Shown piece after piece: positions 34,870-43,048 of a stretch of DNA of 64,000 nt. Source of the DNA: an uncultured Nitrososphaerales archaeon (GTDB lineage: Archaea > Thermoproteota > Nitrososphaeria > Nitrososphaerales > Nitrosocaldaceae); assembly GCA_938030895.1 (NCBI GenBank), contig CALHIV010000013.1, forward strand, positions 1 through 64,000, written 5' to 3'. Each line of letters starts with the position of its first letter. The stretch's first letter is position 1. Under the pieces are notes generated by a model. The model was given only the letters and a program-made list of their open reading frames with translations. It did no database searches and was not told the DNA's origin. Made by a program: the position numbers and the translations under genes.

Positions 34870-35013
34870 ATGGAGATATTAAATGAATTGCATGGGAAGA
34901 TGCTATCCATTTTTGAAAGGGATGTACGAGTCTTTAACAGCAGATTGCGTTCATGGTTATACAGAAGTACCTATAGGAAGATAGTGCTGGTAGGCAGTTC
35001 GCTAGGAGCATAA
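34870..35013 (+). CDS. Possible small basic protein (47 aa) between nadC and nadA
   Basis: ATG-to-TAA frame starting MEILNELHGKMLSIFERDV, ending in VLVGSSLGA. Composition is protein-like (amphipathic, Arg-rich), and it follows nadC by 10 nt on the same strand. No clear ribosome-binding site is seen, and chance is possible. Confidence 0.35.
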   Translation: MEILNELHGKMLSIFERDVRVFNSRLRSWLYRSTYRKIVLVGSSLGA

Positions 35014-35078
35014 ATAAGTATTATACATTACATATTTAAGATGATTGAATCACAAGCATATAATATTGGGCTAACTTT

Positions 35079-36107
35079 TTAATTGATGGCGAGCATCCTT
35101 TCTATTGCTCTCCTTGCCTTAGTTGCTACATCTTCTGGAACCTTGACCTCATAGACCATATCCCTTAACGATCTATACACCTTATCGAGTGTTATCATCT
35201 TCATGTACTTGCATACAGCATCATTACTTATAGGGATGAACTCCTTCTCAGGGTTCTCCTTCTTCAGCCTGTAGAGTATACCTATCTCTGTAGCAACTAT
35301 CAGCCTCTTTGCACTACTCTGCTTTGCATACCTCATCATACCCTCTGTTGATAGGAACTTCACCAATGATGCATTACTGCTACTACCATTCCCACTGCTA
35401 TTACTTACTACACATCCATACCCACTCCCATTCCTACTCCAATTCCCATTCCCATTACCGTTACCGTTACCAAAGTAGTACACCATCGAGGTTGTACATC
35501 CACACTCTGGGTGTATAAGGAACTCAGCATCCTTGTACATCTTTAGCATCTCAAGCACTAGAGAAGGTCTTATCCCAGCATGGACATGGCACTCCCCAGG
35601 CCATATGTAGATGTTCCTCCTCTTCGTAACCTCTGCAACATATGCTCCTAGGAACATATCTGGGAGGAAGAGTATAGGCTTATCATCTGGTATGCTCTTA
35701 ACTACCTTGACCGCATTGCTCGATGTGCAGCAGTAATCGCACTCAGCCTTCACATCTGCACTAGTGTTTATGTAGCATACAGTTACCGCATCTGGATGCT
35801 CTCTCTTCCATGCCCTTAACTGCTCAACCGTTATGGTAGAGGCTAGGGAGCATCCAGCCTCTAAATCTGGTATAAGCACTCTCTTATCAGGGCATATTAT
35901 GGAGGCTGTCTCAGCCATAAAGTGCACTCCACAGAATACTATAACCTTTGCATCAGTACTTGCTGCCTTTTGCGATAATGCTAGAGAGTCGCCTATGAAA
36001 TCAGCTACATCCTGAACCTCTGGGAGCTGGTAGTTGTGTGCAAGTATGATGGCATCCCTCTCCCTCTTCAGCCTCGTTATCTCTTGCTTAAGATCAGCTT
36101 CATCCAT
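35079..36107 (-). CDS. nadA: Quinolinate synthase, with low-complexity insertion
   Basis: [4Fe-4S] enzyme condensing iminoaspartate and dihydroxyacetone phosphate to quinolinate. Conserved parts: LAHNYQLPEVQDVADFIGDS, HFMAETASII, and HPECGCTTSMV with the usual cluster-region cysteines. Between that motif and KFLSTEGMMRYAK lies an extra Gly/Asn/Ser stretch of roughly 35 residues, partly GNGNGNGN, encoded by a short tandem repeat (about 35385-35470). The reading frame stays open, and conserved residues on both sides are intact. 342 residues. Confidence 0.94.
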   Translation of the reverse strand: MDEADLKQEITRLKRERDAIILAHNYQLPEVQDVADFIGDSLALSQKAASTDAKVIVFCGVHFMAETASIICPDKRVLIPDLEAGCSLASTITVEQLRAWKREHPDAVTVCYINTSADVKAECDYCCTSSNAVKVVKSIPDDKPILFLPDMFLGAYVAEVTKRRNIYIWPGECHVHAGIRPSLVLEMLKMYKDAEFLIHPECGCTTSMVYYFGNGNGNGNGNWSRNGSGYGCVVSNSSGNGSSSNASLVKFLSTEGMMRYAKQSSAKRLIVATEIGILYRLKKENPEKEFIPISNDAVCKYMKMITLDKVYRSLRDMVYEVKVPEDVATKARRAIERMLAIN

Positions 36108-36207
36108 TCCATGATCATCTCACCATATTTCTATTTAAGTGGATACAATAGATGCACCGATTGCATTTATATATCTAGATAAGAGCAAGATTTGCCATCT
36201 CAATATA

Positions 36208-37035
36208 TCATGTACCGATGCTCACCATATCATCACATGCTCTAGCAAGGCACTCTATAGCAGATAGAACCGCTAGATAACTTGTCTTTGGGTTGTTAGG
36301 ACTTGGGATATTGCTTACCTTGAAGTAGAGTTCGCCAAACTCGCCCTTTGCCTGTATCTCATGTATATTCCTCTTTGCCCTAGGATCTGCAACTATCCTA
36401 ACCATAGTTCTATCAGCACCTATACCTGCTAGGCTAAGGATGGCAGCAACGTTAACGTTTGCAGGGAATAACCTTATTGCTTCTCTCGCATTACCCCTGT
36501 ATATCACCTTGGCCCTCCTCAGACCCTTCAGACTCACTCTATGCTCCTTGAAGAATGGTGCATCGATGAGTGCCCTTGGGTGCTTTCTTGTAGTTATAGT
36601 AACCTCTTTTAGTAGATGCCTAACACTCCTTATAGCATCTATACCTGCTATAGCACCACTTGGAAGGTAGAGCCTCCTACCATACCTCTCAAGCAGAGAG
36701 TGTAACTCAGCATATAATGCATCATCTAATAGTGCGCCAACACTCATGAGCATCAGATCCTTGCTATGCTCCACTATACTCTTTGCATGATCCTTTACTG
36801 CTTGCTGTGATGCAGCCTCAACTATAAGTTCGGCATCAGATGCAAGTAGAGCATCGATCTCATCTGCTACAGATGGCTTTGAGTTAAGCCTATTAACGAG
36901 TGCTTCACACCTCTCTCTATAGATATCATATACGATAACCAACTCAGCATTAACCCTGCCAGAGTCTATTGCAACTGCTATCTCAGAGCCTATAGCACCA
37001 CAGCCTATCAGCCCAACCCTTCTCCTCCTATTCAT
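36208..37035 (-). CDS. nadX: L-aspartate dehydrogenase
   Basis: NAD(P)-dependent oxidation of aspartate to iminoaspartate, feeding NadA. The Rossmann motif VGLIGCGAIGSEIAVAI is at the N-terminus. The later SVGALLDD and LPSGAIAGIDAIRS region fits the family. The start is set at MNRRRRVGLIG; 27 upstream codons in frame look non-coding. About 275 residues, a normal length. Confidence 0.92.
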   Translation of the reverse strand: MNRRRRVGLIGCGAIGSEIAVAIDSGRVNAELVIVYDIYRERCEALVNRLNSKPSVADEIDALLASDAELIVEAASQQAVKDHAKSIVEHSKDLMLMSVGALLDDALYAELHSLLERYGRRLYLPSGAIAGIDAIRSVRHLLKEVTITTRKHPRALIDAPFFKEHRVSLKGLRRAKVIYRGNAREAIRLFPANVNVAAILSLAGIGADRTMVRIVADPRAKRNIHEIQAKGEFGELYFKVSNIPSPNNPKTSYLAVLSAIECLARACDDMVSIGT

Positions 37036-37104
37036 GGTCATAACCAACCATACCATATATCCACAAATATTATTAATATAGATAGGGTTAGTGATTGATG
37101 GGTT

Positions 37105-37215
37105 ATGGATCTGCATATACTTGCACTCTGGTTCATAATAACAGTAACATTCATGGTAGTTACTGGCTTCGCATACTCAAGGGTTAGGAAGGGTAGAAGT
37201 ATCAATGCTGGGTAA
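37105..37215 (+). CDS. Small single-span membrane protein (36 aa)
   Basis: ATG-to-TAA frame starting MDLHILALWFIITVTFMVVT, then a basic tail (YSRVRKGRS). One hydrophobic helix with a positive-inside tail. The frame fills the gap between the divergent aspartate dehydrogenase and the DUF99 gene. An AT-rich AATATTATTAATATA lies upstream as a possible promoter. Role unknown; it could be a small subunit of a membrane complex. Confidence 0.5.
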   Translation: MDLHILALWFIITVTFMVVTGFAYSRVRKGRSINAG

Positions 37216-37288
37216 AATTGCTTATCGTCTGTCTGATCGTTGAATGATGTAACAAGTGTGCGAGTGATGAAGTGTGAGTGATGGAGTG

Positions 37289-37864
37289 ATGAGGCTCCAT
37301 CTTGAGAAGAAGGCTATAAGGGCACTCGGCATAGCAGAGAGCTTCAGGAAGGGTAGGAGTAAGGCTGTGCTTGCTGGAGTTGTTATGCGTAGCGACTCTG
37401 TTATAGATGGTATAGCCTATTCTAACACAACCATAAGAGGTGATGATGCCACAGATGCTATCATACAACTCTACAAGGCTCTGAATAGGAACGATATAAA
37501 CATGATCATGCTTGGTGGTGTTGTGATAAGCATGTACAACATAATAGACCTTGATAGATTATACACTACGCTATCAGTACCAGTTATAGGTGTTACATTC
37601 GAAGAGTCAGAGGGGTTAGAAGAGCATATAATGCGTGTATTCCAAGGAGAGCAGATGGAGAGGAAGTTGCAGGCATACAAGAGGTTAGGGGCAAGGAGCA
37701 AGGTTATGCTCAAGACTGGGTACCATGTATACGTTAGGTGTGTTGGAATGAATACAAGGATTGCAAAGAGAGCATTGAACAAGTTCCTATTACAGGGTTC
37801 TGTGCCAGAGCCCATAAGGGTTGCAAGATTACTTGCAAGGGCAGTCTTGGCTTGGACCATGTAA
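37289..37864 (+). CDS. DUF99 family protein (endonuclease V-like fold)
   Basis: Archaeal family of unknown function, distantly related to endonuclease V. Pattern: EKKAIRALGIAESFRKG, then VLAGVVMRSDSVIDGIAY, RGDDATDAI and GGVVISMYNIIDLD. The start is the ATG giving MRLHLEKK; a five-codon upstream extension is optional. About 191 residues. Confidence 0.85.
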   Translation: MRLHLEKKAIRALGIAESFRKGRSKAVLAGVVMRSDSVIDGIAYSNTTIRGDDATDAIIQLYKALNRNDINMIMLGGVVISMYNIIDLDRLYTTLSVPVIGVTFEESEGLEEHIMRVFQGEQMERKLQAYKRLGARSKVMLKTGYHVYVRCVGMNTRIAKRALNKFLLQGSVPEPIRVARLLARAVLAWTM

Positions 37865-37911
37865 ATTGGTAGATATTGCATATATTATTTATATTATATT
37901 ATTACGCTTTA

Positions 37912-39420
37912 TCAGTTCAGGTATACACCAGCATACTTCTTTGCCCCATCCCTTATGAGCCTTAGAACATACCACGTACCCAGTCTTCCAAATGTATCTG
38001 CTACCATCCTTACTACTGGGCTGAAGTGTAACGTACCATAAGGCATCCACTCTGCTACAGTCTTCGCATTAAGGTACCAGCATCTGAAGTACAGCTCCCA
38101 TTGCGCTCTACTCATCCTCTCACCCTGAAGAGACCCACTAGGATCATTGTAGTCTGTGTAGAACATCGGTGCTACTACCGTTGCCCTACCCTCCAACCCT
38201 TTTATCAACTCTATAGTCTCTTTGACATCATCATCCTGCTCCCCTGGAAGACCGATTATGAGCGTATTTGCAACGAAGAAGTAGTTCTCGTTCAGTATCC
38301 TTATGCCCTCCTCAACAACCTCTGGCCACTCCTCTGGAGAGAATGGCTTGACCTTGTATGGCATATGCCTCCTTATTAGTGTAGGGGATGCCGTCTCTAG
38401 CCCTATCTGCACCCCAGTCCACCTGCTAGCATTGAAGTTGTTTATCTCCCTTATCTTTGATATACACTCTGGATCTGCCATAGCGGATGAGTATGTAAAG
38501 TGTATAGCAGCAACATAGTTGGTATTTGGAAGCATCTTAAGTTCACTGAACAGCTGCACTATAGCATCCCTGTTCGGTCTCATCTCGCTATTGTCGAGAC
38601 CATAGAGGAGTATCTCCTCAGACTGAAGCCATATGCTAGTTATCCCATACCTAAGGTTTACCATGGCCTCTTCCTTGAGCCTCTCTATAGGGAAGTCCCT
38701 CTTCATCCTCCTATTGGGGTCGCAAAAGTCACAGCCTCTACCACATCCTCTCATAGCCTCTATACATCCATTGGTTGTAGGCCCAGGTATGTAAGGTATA
38801 TCCATTATCGTATTTGTCTTTGTGAATATAACCTCTTTGGCCCTTCCTTCTATTATATCATTGCATATATCGGCTATCTTATCATCCACCTCCCCTATCA
38901 CAACATGGTCTATACCATAATCCTCCCTCTCCTTGTTACTGAATGAGAACTGCCATGCACCAGAGCCCCCAACAACGACCTTGAAGCGATAACCCCTCCT
39001 CTCCCTTAGACCCTTCAGCCTATAGCATAGATCTCTAAACGAGATCCTGTTTATAGGTGTCATCTTCCCCTGCGTTAATGCAGATGGGACTGGACCTATA
39101 CCTCTAGGATCCATGACATTTAGACCCACAATCTCTGTATCATAGCCTATAGCCTTCTCTATATAGTCTGGGTGCGCTACAAATATCTCATCCCTCTTGA
39201 ATGCCTTTAATAGTCCACCCTCAACCCTCCTCAAGCCTAGAGGTACAACCATAGCCTCTCCAGTAGCCTTGTTGAACTCCACGCTTGGGCAGAAGATACT
39301 CTTGTATATGAATGATGGCATCTTCTCTTTAGGGAACGTTGCTATGAACCCGAATAGCATGTTATCCCTATAGTGTGACATGAGCGTTCTATCAGCACTA
39401 AGCACTATCCTCTTGCTCAT
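37912..39420 (-). CDS. Radical SAM protein resembling tetraether-lipid (GDGT) ring synthase, paralog 1
   Basis: Radical SAM enzyme with the cluster motif CGRGCDFC, flanked by EAMRG and DPNRRMKRDFP. An N-terminal B12-binding-like fold contains KVVVGGSGAWQF. The product resembles the GDGT ring synthases GrsA/GrsB of Sulfolobus, which insert cyclopentane rings in membrane lipids; the assignment is from memory of that family and is not proven. A second copy lies at 59677-61185. The start at MSKRIVLSADR is chosen because TATA at 39443-39450 is 26 nt upstream. Confidence 0.75.
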   Translation of the reverse strand: MSKRIVLSADRTLMSHYRDNMLFGFIATFPKEKMPSFIYKSIFCPSVEFNKATGEAMVVPLGLRRVEGGLLKAFKRDEIFVAHPDYIEKAIGYDTEIVGLNVMDPRGIGPVPSALTQGKMTPINRISFRDLCYRLKGLRERRGYRFKVVVGGSGAWQFSFSNKEREDYGIDHVVIGEVDDKIADICNDIIEGRAKEVIFTKTNTIMDIPYIPGPTTNGCIEAMRGCGRGCDFCDPNRRMKRDFPIERLKEEAMVNLRYGITSIWLQSEEILLYGLDNSEMRPNRDAIVQLFSELKMLPNTNYVAAIHFTYSSAMADPECISKIREINNFNASRWTGVQIGLETASPTLIRRHMPYKVKPFSPEEWPEVVEEGIRILNENYFFVANTLIIGLPGEQDDDVKETIELIKGLEGRATVVAPMFYTDYNDPSGSLQGERMSRAQWELYFRCWYLNAKTVAEWMPYGTLHFSPVVRMVADTFGRLGTWYVLRLIRDGAKKYAGVYLN

Positions 39421-39442
39421 AGGCTGAGTATTCACCTAATAT

Positions 39443-39450
39443 CTTATAAA
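39443..39450 (-). promoter_or_regulatory. TATA box of the first ring-synthase-like gene
   Basis: TTTATAAG on the minus strand, centred 26 nt upstream of the ATG at 39420; implies a leaderless message. Confidence 0.6.
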
Positions 39451-39598
39451 TATTACAGGTAATTCTATGCTAATAATCATGAGTAATTGCATCTCTATAT
39501 AATAAAAGCAGATTCTATAATGACCATGGATTAGATGAATAATTTCTTTACATGTAGGTATAATAATCATAAACCAATCTAATCAATCGATTATATGG

Positions 39599-39709
39599 TG
39601 GACCGGGCGGGATTCGAACCCGCGACCTTTCCCATGCCACGGGAATATCCTACCAGGCTAGACGAGTGGCCTGCCGTATCATCTATTGGCGCTATACAGC
39701 AACCGGCCC
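39599..39709 (-). tRNA. tRNA-Ala (GGC) with a 37-nt intron after position 7
   Basis: Minus-strand exons are 39703-39709 (GGGCCGG) and 39599-39665. Acceptor GGGCCGG pairs with CCGGTCC and contains G3:U70, the alanine identity pair; the discriminator is A. The anticodon stem-loop is TTCCC-GTGGCAT-GGGAA (GGC). The intron (39666-39702) lies between tRNA positions 7 and 8. It folds into a canonical bulge-helix-bulge: bulge GGT, 4-bp helix GGCC/GGCC, bulge ACT, and inner 8-bp stem TGCTGTAT/ATACGGCA. Cutting after the second base of each bulge restores a normal 74-nt tRNA. CCA is encoded at 39596-39598, unlike the other tRNAs here. Confidence 0.9.
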
Positions 39710-39823
39710 GTTCTTTACCATGGCCCGATCCAGATAGAGTTTGATCCATCTTCTTAATAATCTTCCTTTCTATCCATTTCAATATATTTAAATACCCTTT
39801 CTCTTAAGTTTAGGGGAAAGGAG

Positions 39824-40675
39824 TTGGTTACAGATAACAGAGGCATAATATCATTCATAAGGCTATACACCGAGGATCTGGGGATATTCAGGATAAAGCC
39901 GGTTGAAGGTCAGATACCAGACTTTAAGGCAGGACAGTTCGTCACCCTAGGCTTGCCAGTCAAGAGTGAAGGGGGCAAGATAGTTAGAAGAGCATACTCA
40001 ATAGCCTCGCCTCCAGAGCAGAAGAAGTACTTCGAACTCTATATAAGGTGGGTAAGGAAGCCAGTCCCAGGGAGGTTCACAACAGAACTCTTCGAGAGGA
40101 AGGAGGGGGATGAGATACTCTGGCTCAAACCTACTGGACCGTTTGGGTTAGTGGATACATGGCCAGATGGTAGGAAGGAGGAGAGGCGTATAGTCATGAT
40201 TGCTGGAGGTACAGGACTAGCACCATTCATAAGTATGACACTACACCTGAAGGCAATTAGGGATAAGAGGGAGATAGTAGTGCTCCATGGCGCAAGTTAC
40301 GTTACAGAGCTGGGTTACAAGGAACTGTTAACACAGTTGGAAGAGGAGAGCATAGATGGTAAGGATAGTACGTGGAGGTTCAGGTACAGGGCAAGCATAA
40401 GCAGACCAGATGAGTTCCTGAACAGGAGTTGGGGAGGGCATAAGGGTAGGGTAGAGACGTTCCTCAAGAACGATCCTTCTACAGGAAGATCACCACTCGA
40501 GGAGCTGGTTGGGGAGAAGATAACGCCAGAGAATACCATGTTCTATGTATGTGGATGGCAAGGCACGGTTGATGGAGTACTACAGTACCTTAAGCCTCTA
40601 GGCTTCATAGAGGAGAAGGAGAAGAATAAGAGAGCAGATAAGACATTCGATGTGAGGTATGAGTCATACGGCTAA
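39824..40675 (+). CDS. Ferredoxin/flavodoxin-NADP reductase family protein
   Basis: FAD enzyme that moves electrons between NAD(P)H and ferredoxin or a similar carrier. The FAD motif is RRAYSIAS (about residue 57), the nucleotide-binding motif is MIAGGTGLAPFI, and the late MFYVCGWQG is typical. 283 residues. The start appears to be a TTG right after AGGGGAAAGGAG; a TATA-like TTTAAATA lies near 39787. Confidence 0.9.
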   Translation: MVTDNRGIISFIRLYTEDLGIFRIKPVEGQIPDFKAGQFVTLGLPVKSEGGKIVRRAYSIASPPEQKKYFELYIRWVRKPVPGRFTTELFERKEGDEILWLKPTGPFGLVDTWPDGRKEERRIVMIAGGTGLAPFISMTLHLKAIRDKREIVVLHGASYVTELGYKELLTQLEEESIDGKDSTWRFRYRASISRPDEFLNRSWGGHKGRVETFLKNDPSTGRSPLEELVGEKITPENTMFYVCGWQGTVDGVLQYLKPLGFIEEKEKNKRADKTFDVRYESYG

Positions 40676-40764
40676 AGTCATATGGCTGTAGACTATAACT
40701 CAAGTCAGGAAAATCCGTAAAACTTTTAATTCAATTCCTTGTATTATTATACAAGGTGAGACAG

Positions 40765-41004
40765 ATGTCTGCACCCATGGTAAACCTGGATAGCAAGAAT
40801 ATACTGAACAAGCCAATAGTTACCAGCGATGGTTATCTTAGGGGCCATATAGTTGGACAGACAGATAAGGAGTTGGTGCTGATAGAGGGTACATGGAGAG
40901 TACGCAAGTACAACATACCCAAGTCGCTAGTCACCAACTTCGATGGTAGTTACATATATATCTCAATACCAGACAGGGAGATGGAGAAGTATAGGGTAAC
41001 ATAG
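40765..41004 (+). CDS. Small PRC-barrel-like protein (79 aa)
   Basis: Beta-rich, soluble, beginning MSAPMVNLDSKNILNKPIVT, then GYLRGHIVGQTDKELVLIEG, the strand pattern of PRC-barrel-like proteins. The start has AGGTGAG upstream; three more in-frame codons are possible. Function unknown. Follows the ferredoxin reductase gene by about 90 nt on the same strand. Confidence 0.7.
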   Translation: MSAPMVNLDSKNILNKPIVTSDGYLRGHIVGQTDKELVLIEGTWRVRKYNIPKSLVTNFDGSYIYISIPDREMEKYRVT

Positions 41005-41119
41005 GCTAGGCGAGTAGTTACTATCCTTATCCTATAACATCAAATTTTTATTTCGTTATATTCTGATATAGCTGATATTATAGGCTAAGAATTTAGTATA
41101 CTGTTGTTTATTACTTACT

Positions 41120-41860
41120 CTACTGCAAGTTCTCATACCTACTCTCTACCAGCCTTGTCAGTTCCTTCATGAGTCCTCTTATCTGCTGTTCAATCTTATG
41201 CCTTACATGGAAGCCGAAGATCCTTGCCAATGGCTCCTTTATCCTTATATCTGCAACGACCATCAGCTGTGTACCCTCACTAGCCTCAGTATACGTCTCA
41301 GTTATCCTACTCCCTTCCAAGTATCCAGAGAGTATCTCCACCTCATGCACTGCTGGAGGATACACTATATGCCTACTTATCTGCTTTATCGATAGGTTAT
41401 CTATGGTAATCTCCTCCTCAGTTACAGTAACATTATCACTACTACTCCTTATGATTATACTCTTAAAGTATGATGGGAATAACTCTGTAAGGTTCTCATA
41501 ATCAGTAACGGTATCGAATACATCCTTCCTTGATGCTCTTATTAACGATGATAGCGCTAATCTAAACCTGTATCCCTCTTTATAGCCAAGCTCAAATGCC
41601 CTATCTATAGCAATCACATATATCCTACCAAAGGTTATCTTATCATCCCCAAGGAGTAGTTGTAGCACTTCATCAACATACTCATCCTCTATCGCAAACT
41701 CTATCTTGATTGATACTAGAGATCTAGAATCCTCCTTTGCATGCATGTTAACCATCTCCGATGATGTTATATGTACGCTCCTGACATGTTCTATAAGTGC
41801 TAGACGCTCAACGACGTAGTGTAAAGAGTCTCTACCTAGTATTATCTCTAACTTCTTCAC
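41120..41860 (-). CDS. P-II-like domain fused to an SRPBCC domain
   Basis: Residues 1-92 resemble a P-II (GlnB-like) ferredoxin fold: MKKLEIILGRDSLHYVVE, then a variable loop, then FGRIYVIAIDRAFELG. The usual T-loop uridylylation motif is not seen. Residues 95-240 look like an SRPBCC (START/coenzyme-Q-binding-like) domain: RASRKDVFDTVTDYENLTEL and a C-terminal helix. P-II proteins sense nucleotides and metabolites; SRPBCC domains hold hydrophobic ligands. The combination suggests a ligand-controlled regulator or carrier; target unknown. Confidence 0.6.
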   Translation of the reverse strand: MKKLEIILGRDSLHYVVERLALIEHVRSVHITSSEMVNMHAKEDSRSLVSIKIEFAIEDEYVDEVLQLLLGDDKITFGRIYVIAIDRAFELGYKEGYRFRLALSSLIRASRKDVFDTVTDYENLTELFPSYFKSIIIRSSSDNVTVTEEEITIDNLSIKQISRHIVYPPAVHEVEILSGYLEGSRITETYTEASEGTQLMVVADIRIKEPLARIFGFHVRHKIEQQIRGLMKELTRLVESRYENLQ

Positions 41861-41925
41861 TCCTATTCTCTACTCTTATCATAGGAAGATTATTTTAGGT
41901 TTGTGTTGAACCATCTTATGATACT

Positions 41926-41999
41926 GGGAGCGTGGCCTAGCATGGAATGGTGCCAGTCTCGGGCACTGGAGGTCGTGGGTTCAAATCCCACCGCTCCCA
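41926..41999 (+). tRNA. tRNA-Pro (CGG)
   Basis: 74-nt cloverleaf: acceptor GGGAGCG/CGCTCCC, D-arm GCCTAGCATGGAATGGTGC, anticodon stem-loop CCAGT-CTCGGGC-ACTGG (CGG), T-arm GTGGGTTCAAATCCCAC, discriminator A. No intron and no encoded CCA. Confidence 0.95.
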
Positions 42000-42093
42000 T
42001 CCATCCATACATACATTCACATATCGTTACTCTATCTTAATATACAATTTAGTATCAACACCATCCCATATCACCACTTCTACTTCAATATCC

Positions 42094-42101
42094 TTTTATA
42101 T
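42094..42101 (+). promoter_or_regulatory. TATA box of ilvE
   Basis: TTTTATAT centred 26 nt upstream of the ATG at 42124, supporting that start over the longer frame that runs back into tRNA-Pro. Confidence 0.6.
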
Positions 42102-42123
42102 CCATCTATATTGCATAAGAGCA

Positions 42124-43041
42124 ATGAAGCTTGAGGAGTACCCATATGTATGGTTTGATAGTAAGTTGATAGAGTATGAAGATGCAAAGATACCATTGAT
42201 GACCCATGCGTTGCACTATGGCACAAGCGTGATAGAGGGTATAAGGGCATACAAGGCAAAGGATAATCTGTATATATTCAGGCTTGAGGATCATATAAAG
42301 AGACTATTCAGATCTGCAAGCATACACTCCATCCCATTAAGGCATTCTGTAAAGGATGTTGTAGATGCTGTTGTGCAACTACTGAGAAAGAACGGTGTTA
42401 GAGACTCCTGCTATATAAGGCCTATAGCATTCGTTGGTCTACATGGCATAGACCTCTACGTTAGGGAAGACTCTCCATCACATATAGCAATCATTGCATT
42501 CAAGTTCGATCAATACTTCAACTCCAAAGGGATAAGGGCGTGCATCTCGTCATGGCGGAGGATAAACGATCTCTCACTCCCTCCATTGGCAAAGGCTGGC
42601 GCAAATTACCTAAATTCAGTACTTGCAACACAGGAGTGCAGGAGAAGGGGCTATGATGAGGCTATACTGCTCGATAACAATGGTATGGTTAGTGAAGCAC
42701 CTGGAGAGAATGTCTTCCTTGTAAGGAATGGTAGGATAGTTACACCTCCTCTAGCATCATGTGTCCTTGAGGGTATAACAAGGGATACTGCAATAAGGAT
42801 AGCAAGGGATATGGGTTATACTGTAGAGGAGAGGAACATACCTCGAAGTGAGTTGTATATAGCCGATGAGGTATTCCTTACAGGCACTGCCGCAGAGATA
42901 ACCCCTGTACTAAGCATAGATGATCATGTAGTAGGGGATGGGAATGAAGGCACTGTTACCAGAAGCATAAGGGAGATGTATGCAAAGACCACTAGGGCAG
43001 AGGTCAAGGCATACATGGAGTGGCTCACACCGGTCTGGTGA
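42124..43041 (+). CDS. ilvE: Branched-chain amino acid aminotransferase
   Basis: PLP (fold-type IV) enzyme for the last step of Val, Leu and Ile synthesis. The PLP lysine is in PLAKAGANYLNSVLA; EAPGENVFLVRNG and FLTGTAAEITPV bind the cofactor phosphate. HALHYGTSVIEGIRAY is the typical N-terminus. 305 residues from the leaderless ATG; the frame upstream overlaps tRNA-Pro and is not coding. Confidence 0.95.
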   Translation: MKLEEYPYVWFDSKLIEYEDAKIPLMTHALHYGTSVIEGIRAYKAKDNLYIFRLEDHIKRLFRSASIHSIPLRHSVKDVVDAVVQLLRKNGVRDSCYIRPIAFVGLHGIDLYVREDSPSHIAIIAFKFDQYFNSKGIRACISSWRRINDLSLPPLAKAGANYLNSVLATQECRRRGYDEAILLDNNGMVSEAPGENVFLVRNGRIVTPPLASCVLEGITRDTAIRIARDMGYTVEERNIPRSELYIADEVFLTGTAAEITPVLSIDDHVVGDGNEGTVTRSIREMYAKTTRAEVKAYMEWLTPVW

Positions 43042-43048
43042 TACATCC

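Noticed and set aside
39591-39782. 63-codon minus-strand frame across the tRNA-Ala region
   Set aside because: It is explained by the intron-containing tRNA.
41947-42123. Longer ilvE frame starting inside tRNA-Pro
   Set aside because: TATA at 42094-42101 and the conserved N-terminus support the start at 42124; the upstream part overlaps a tRNA.
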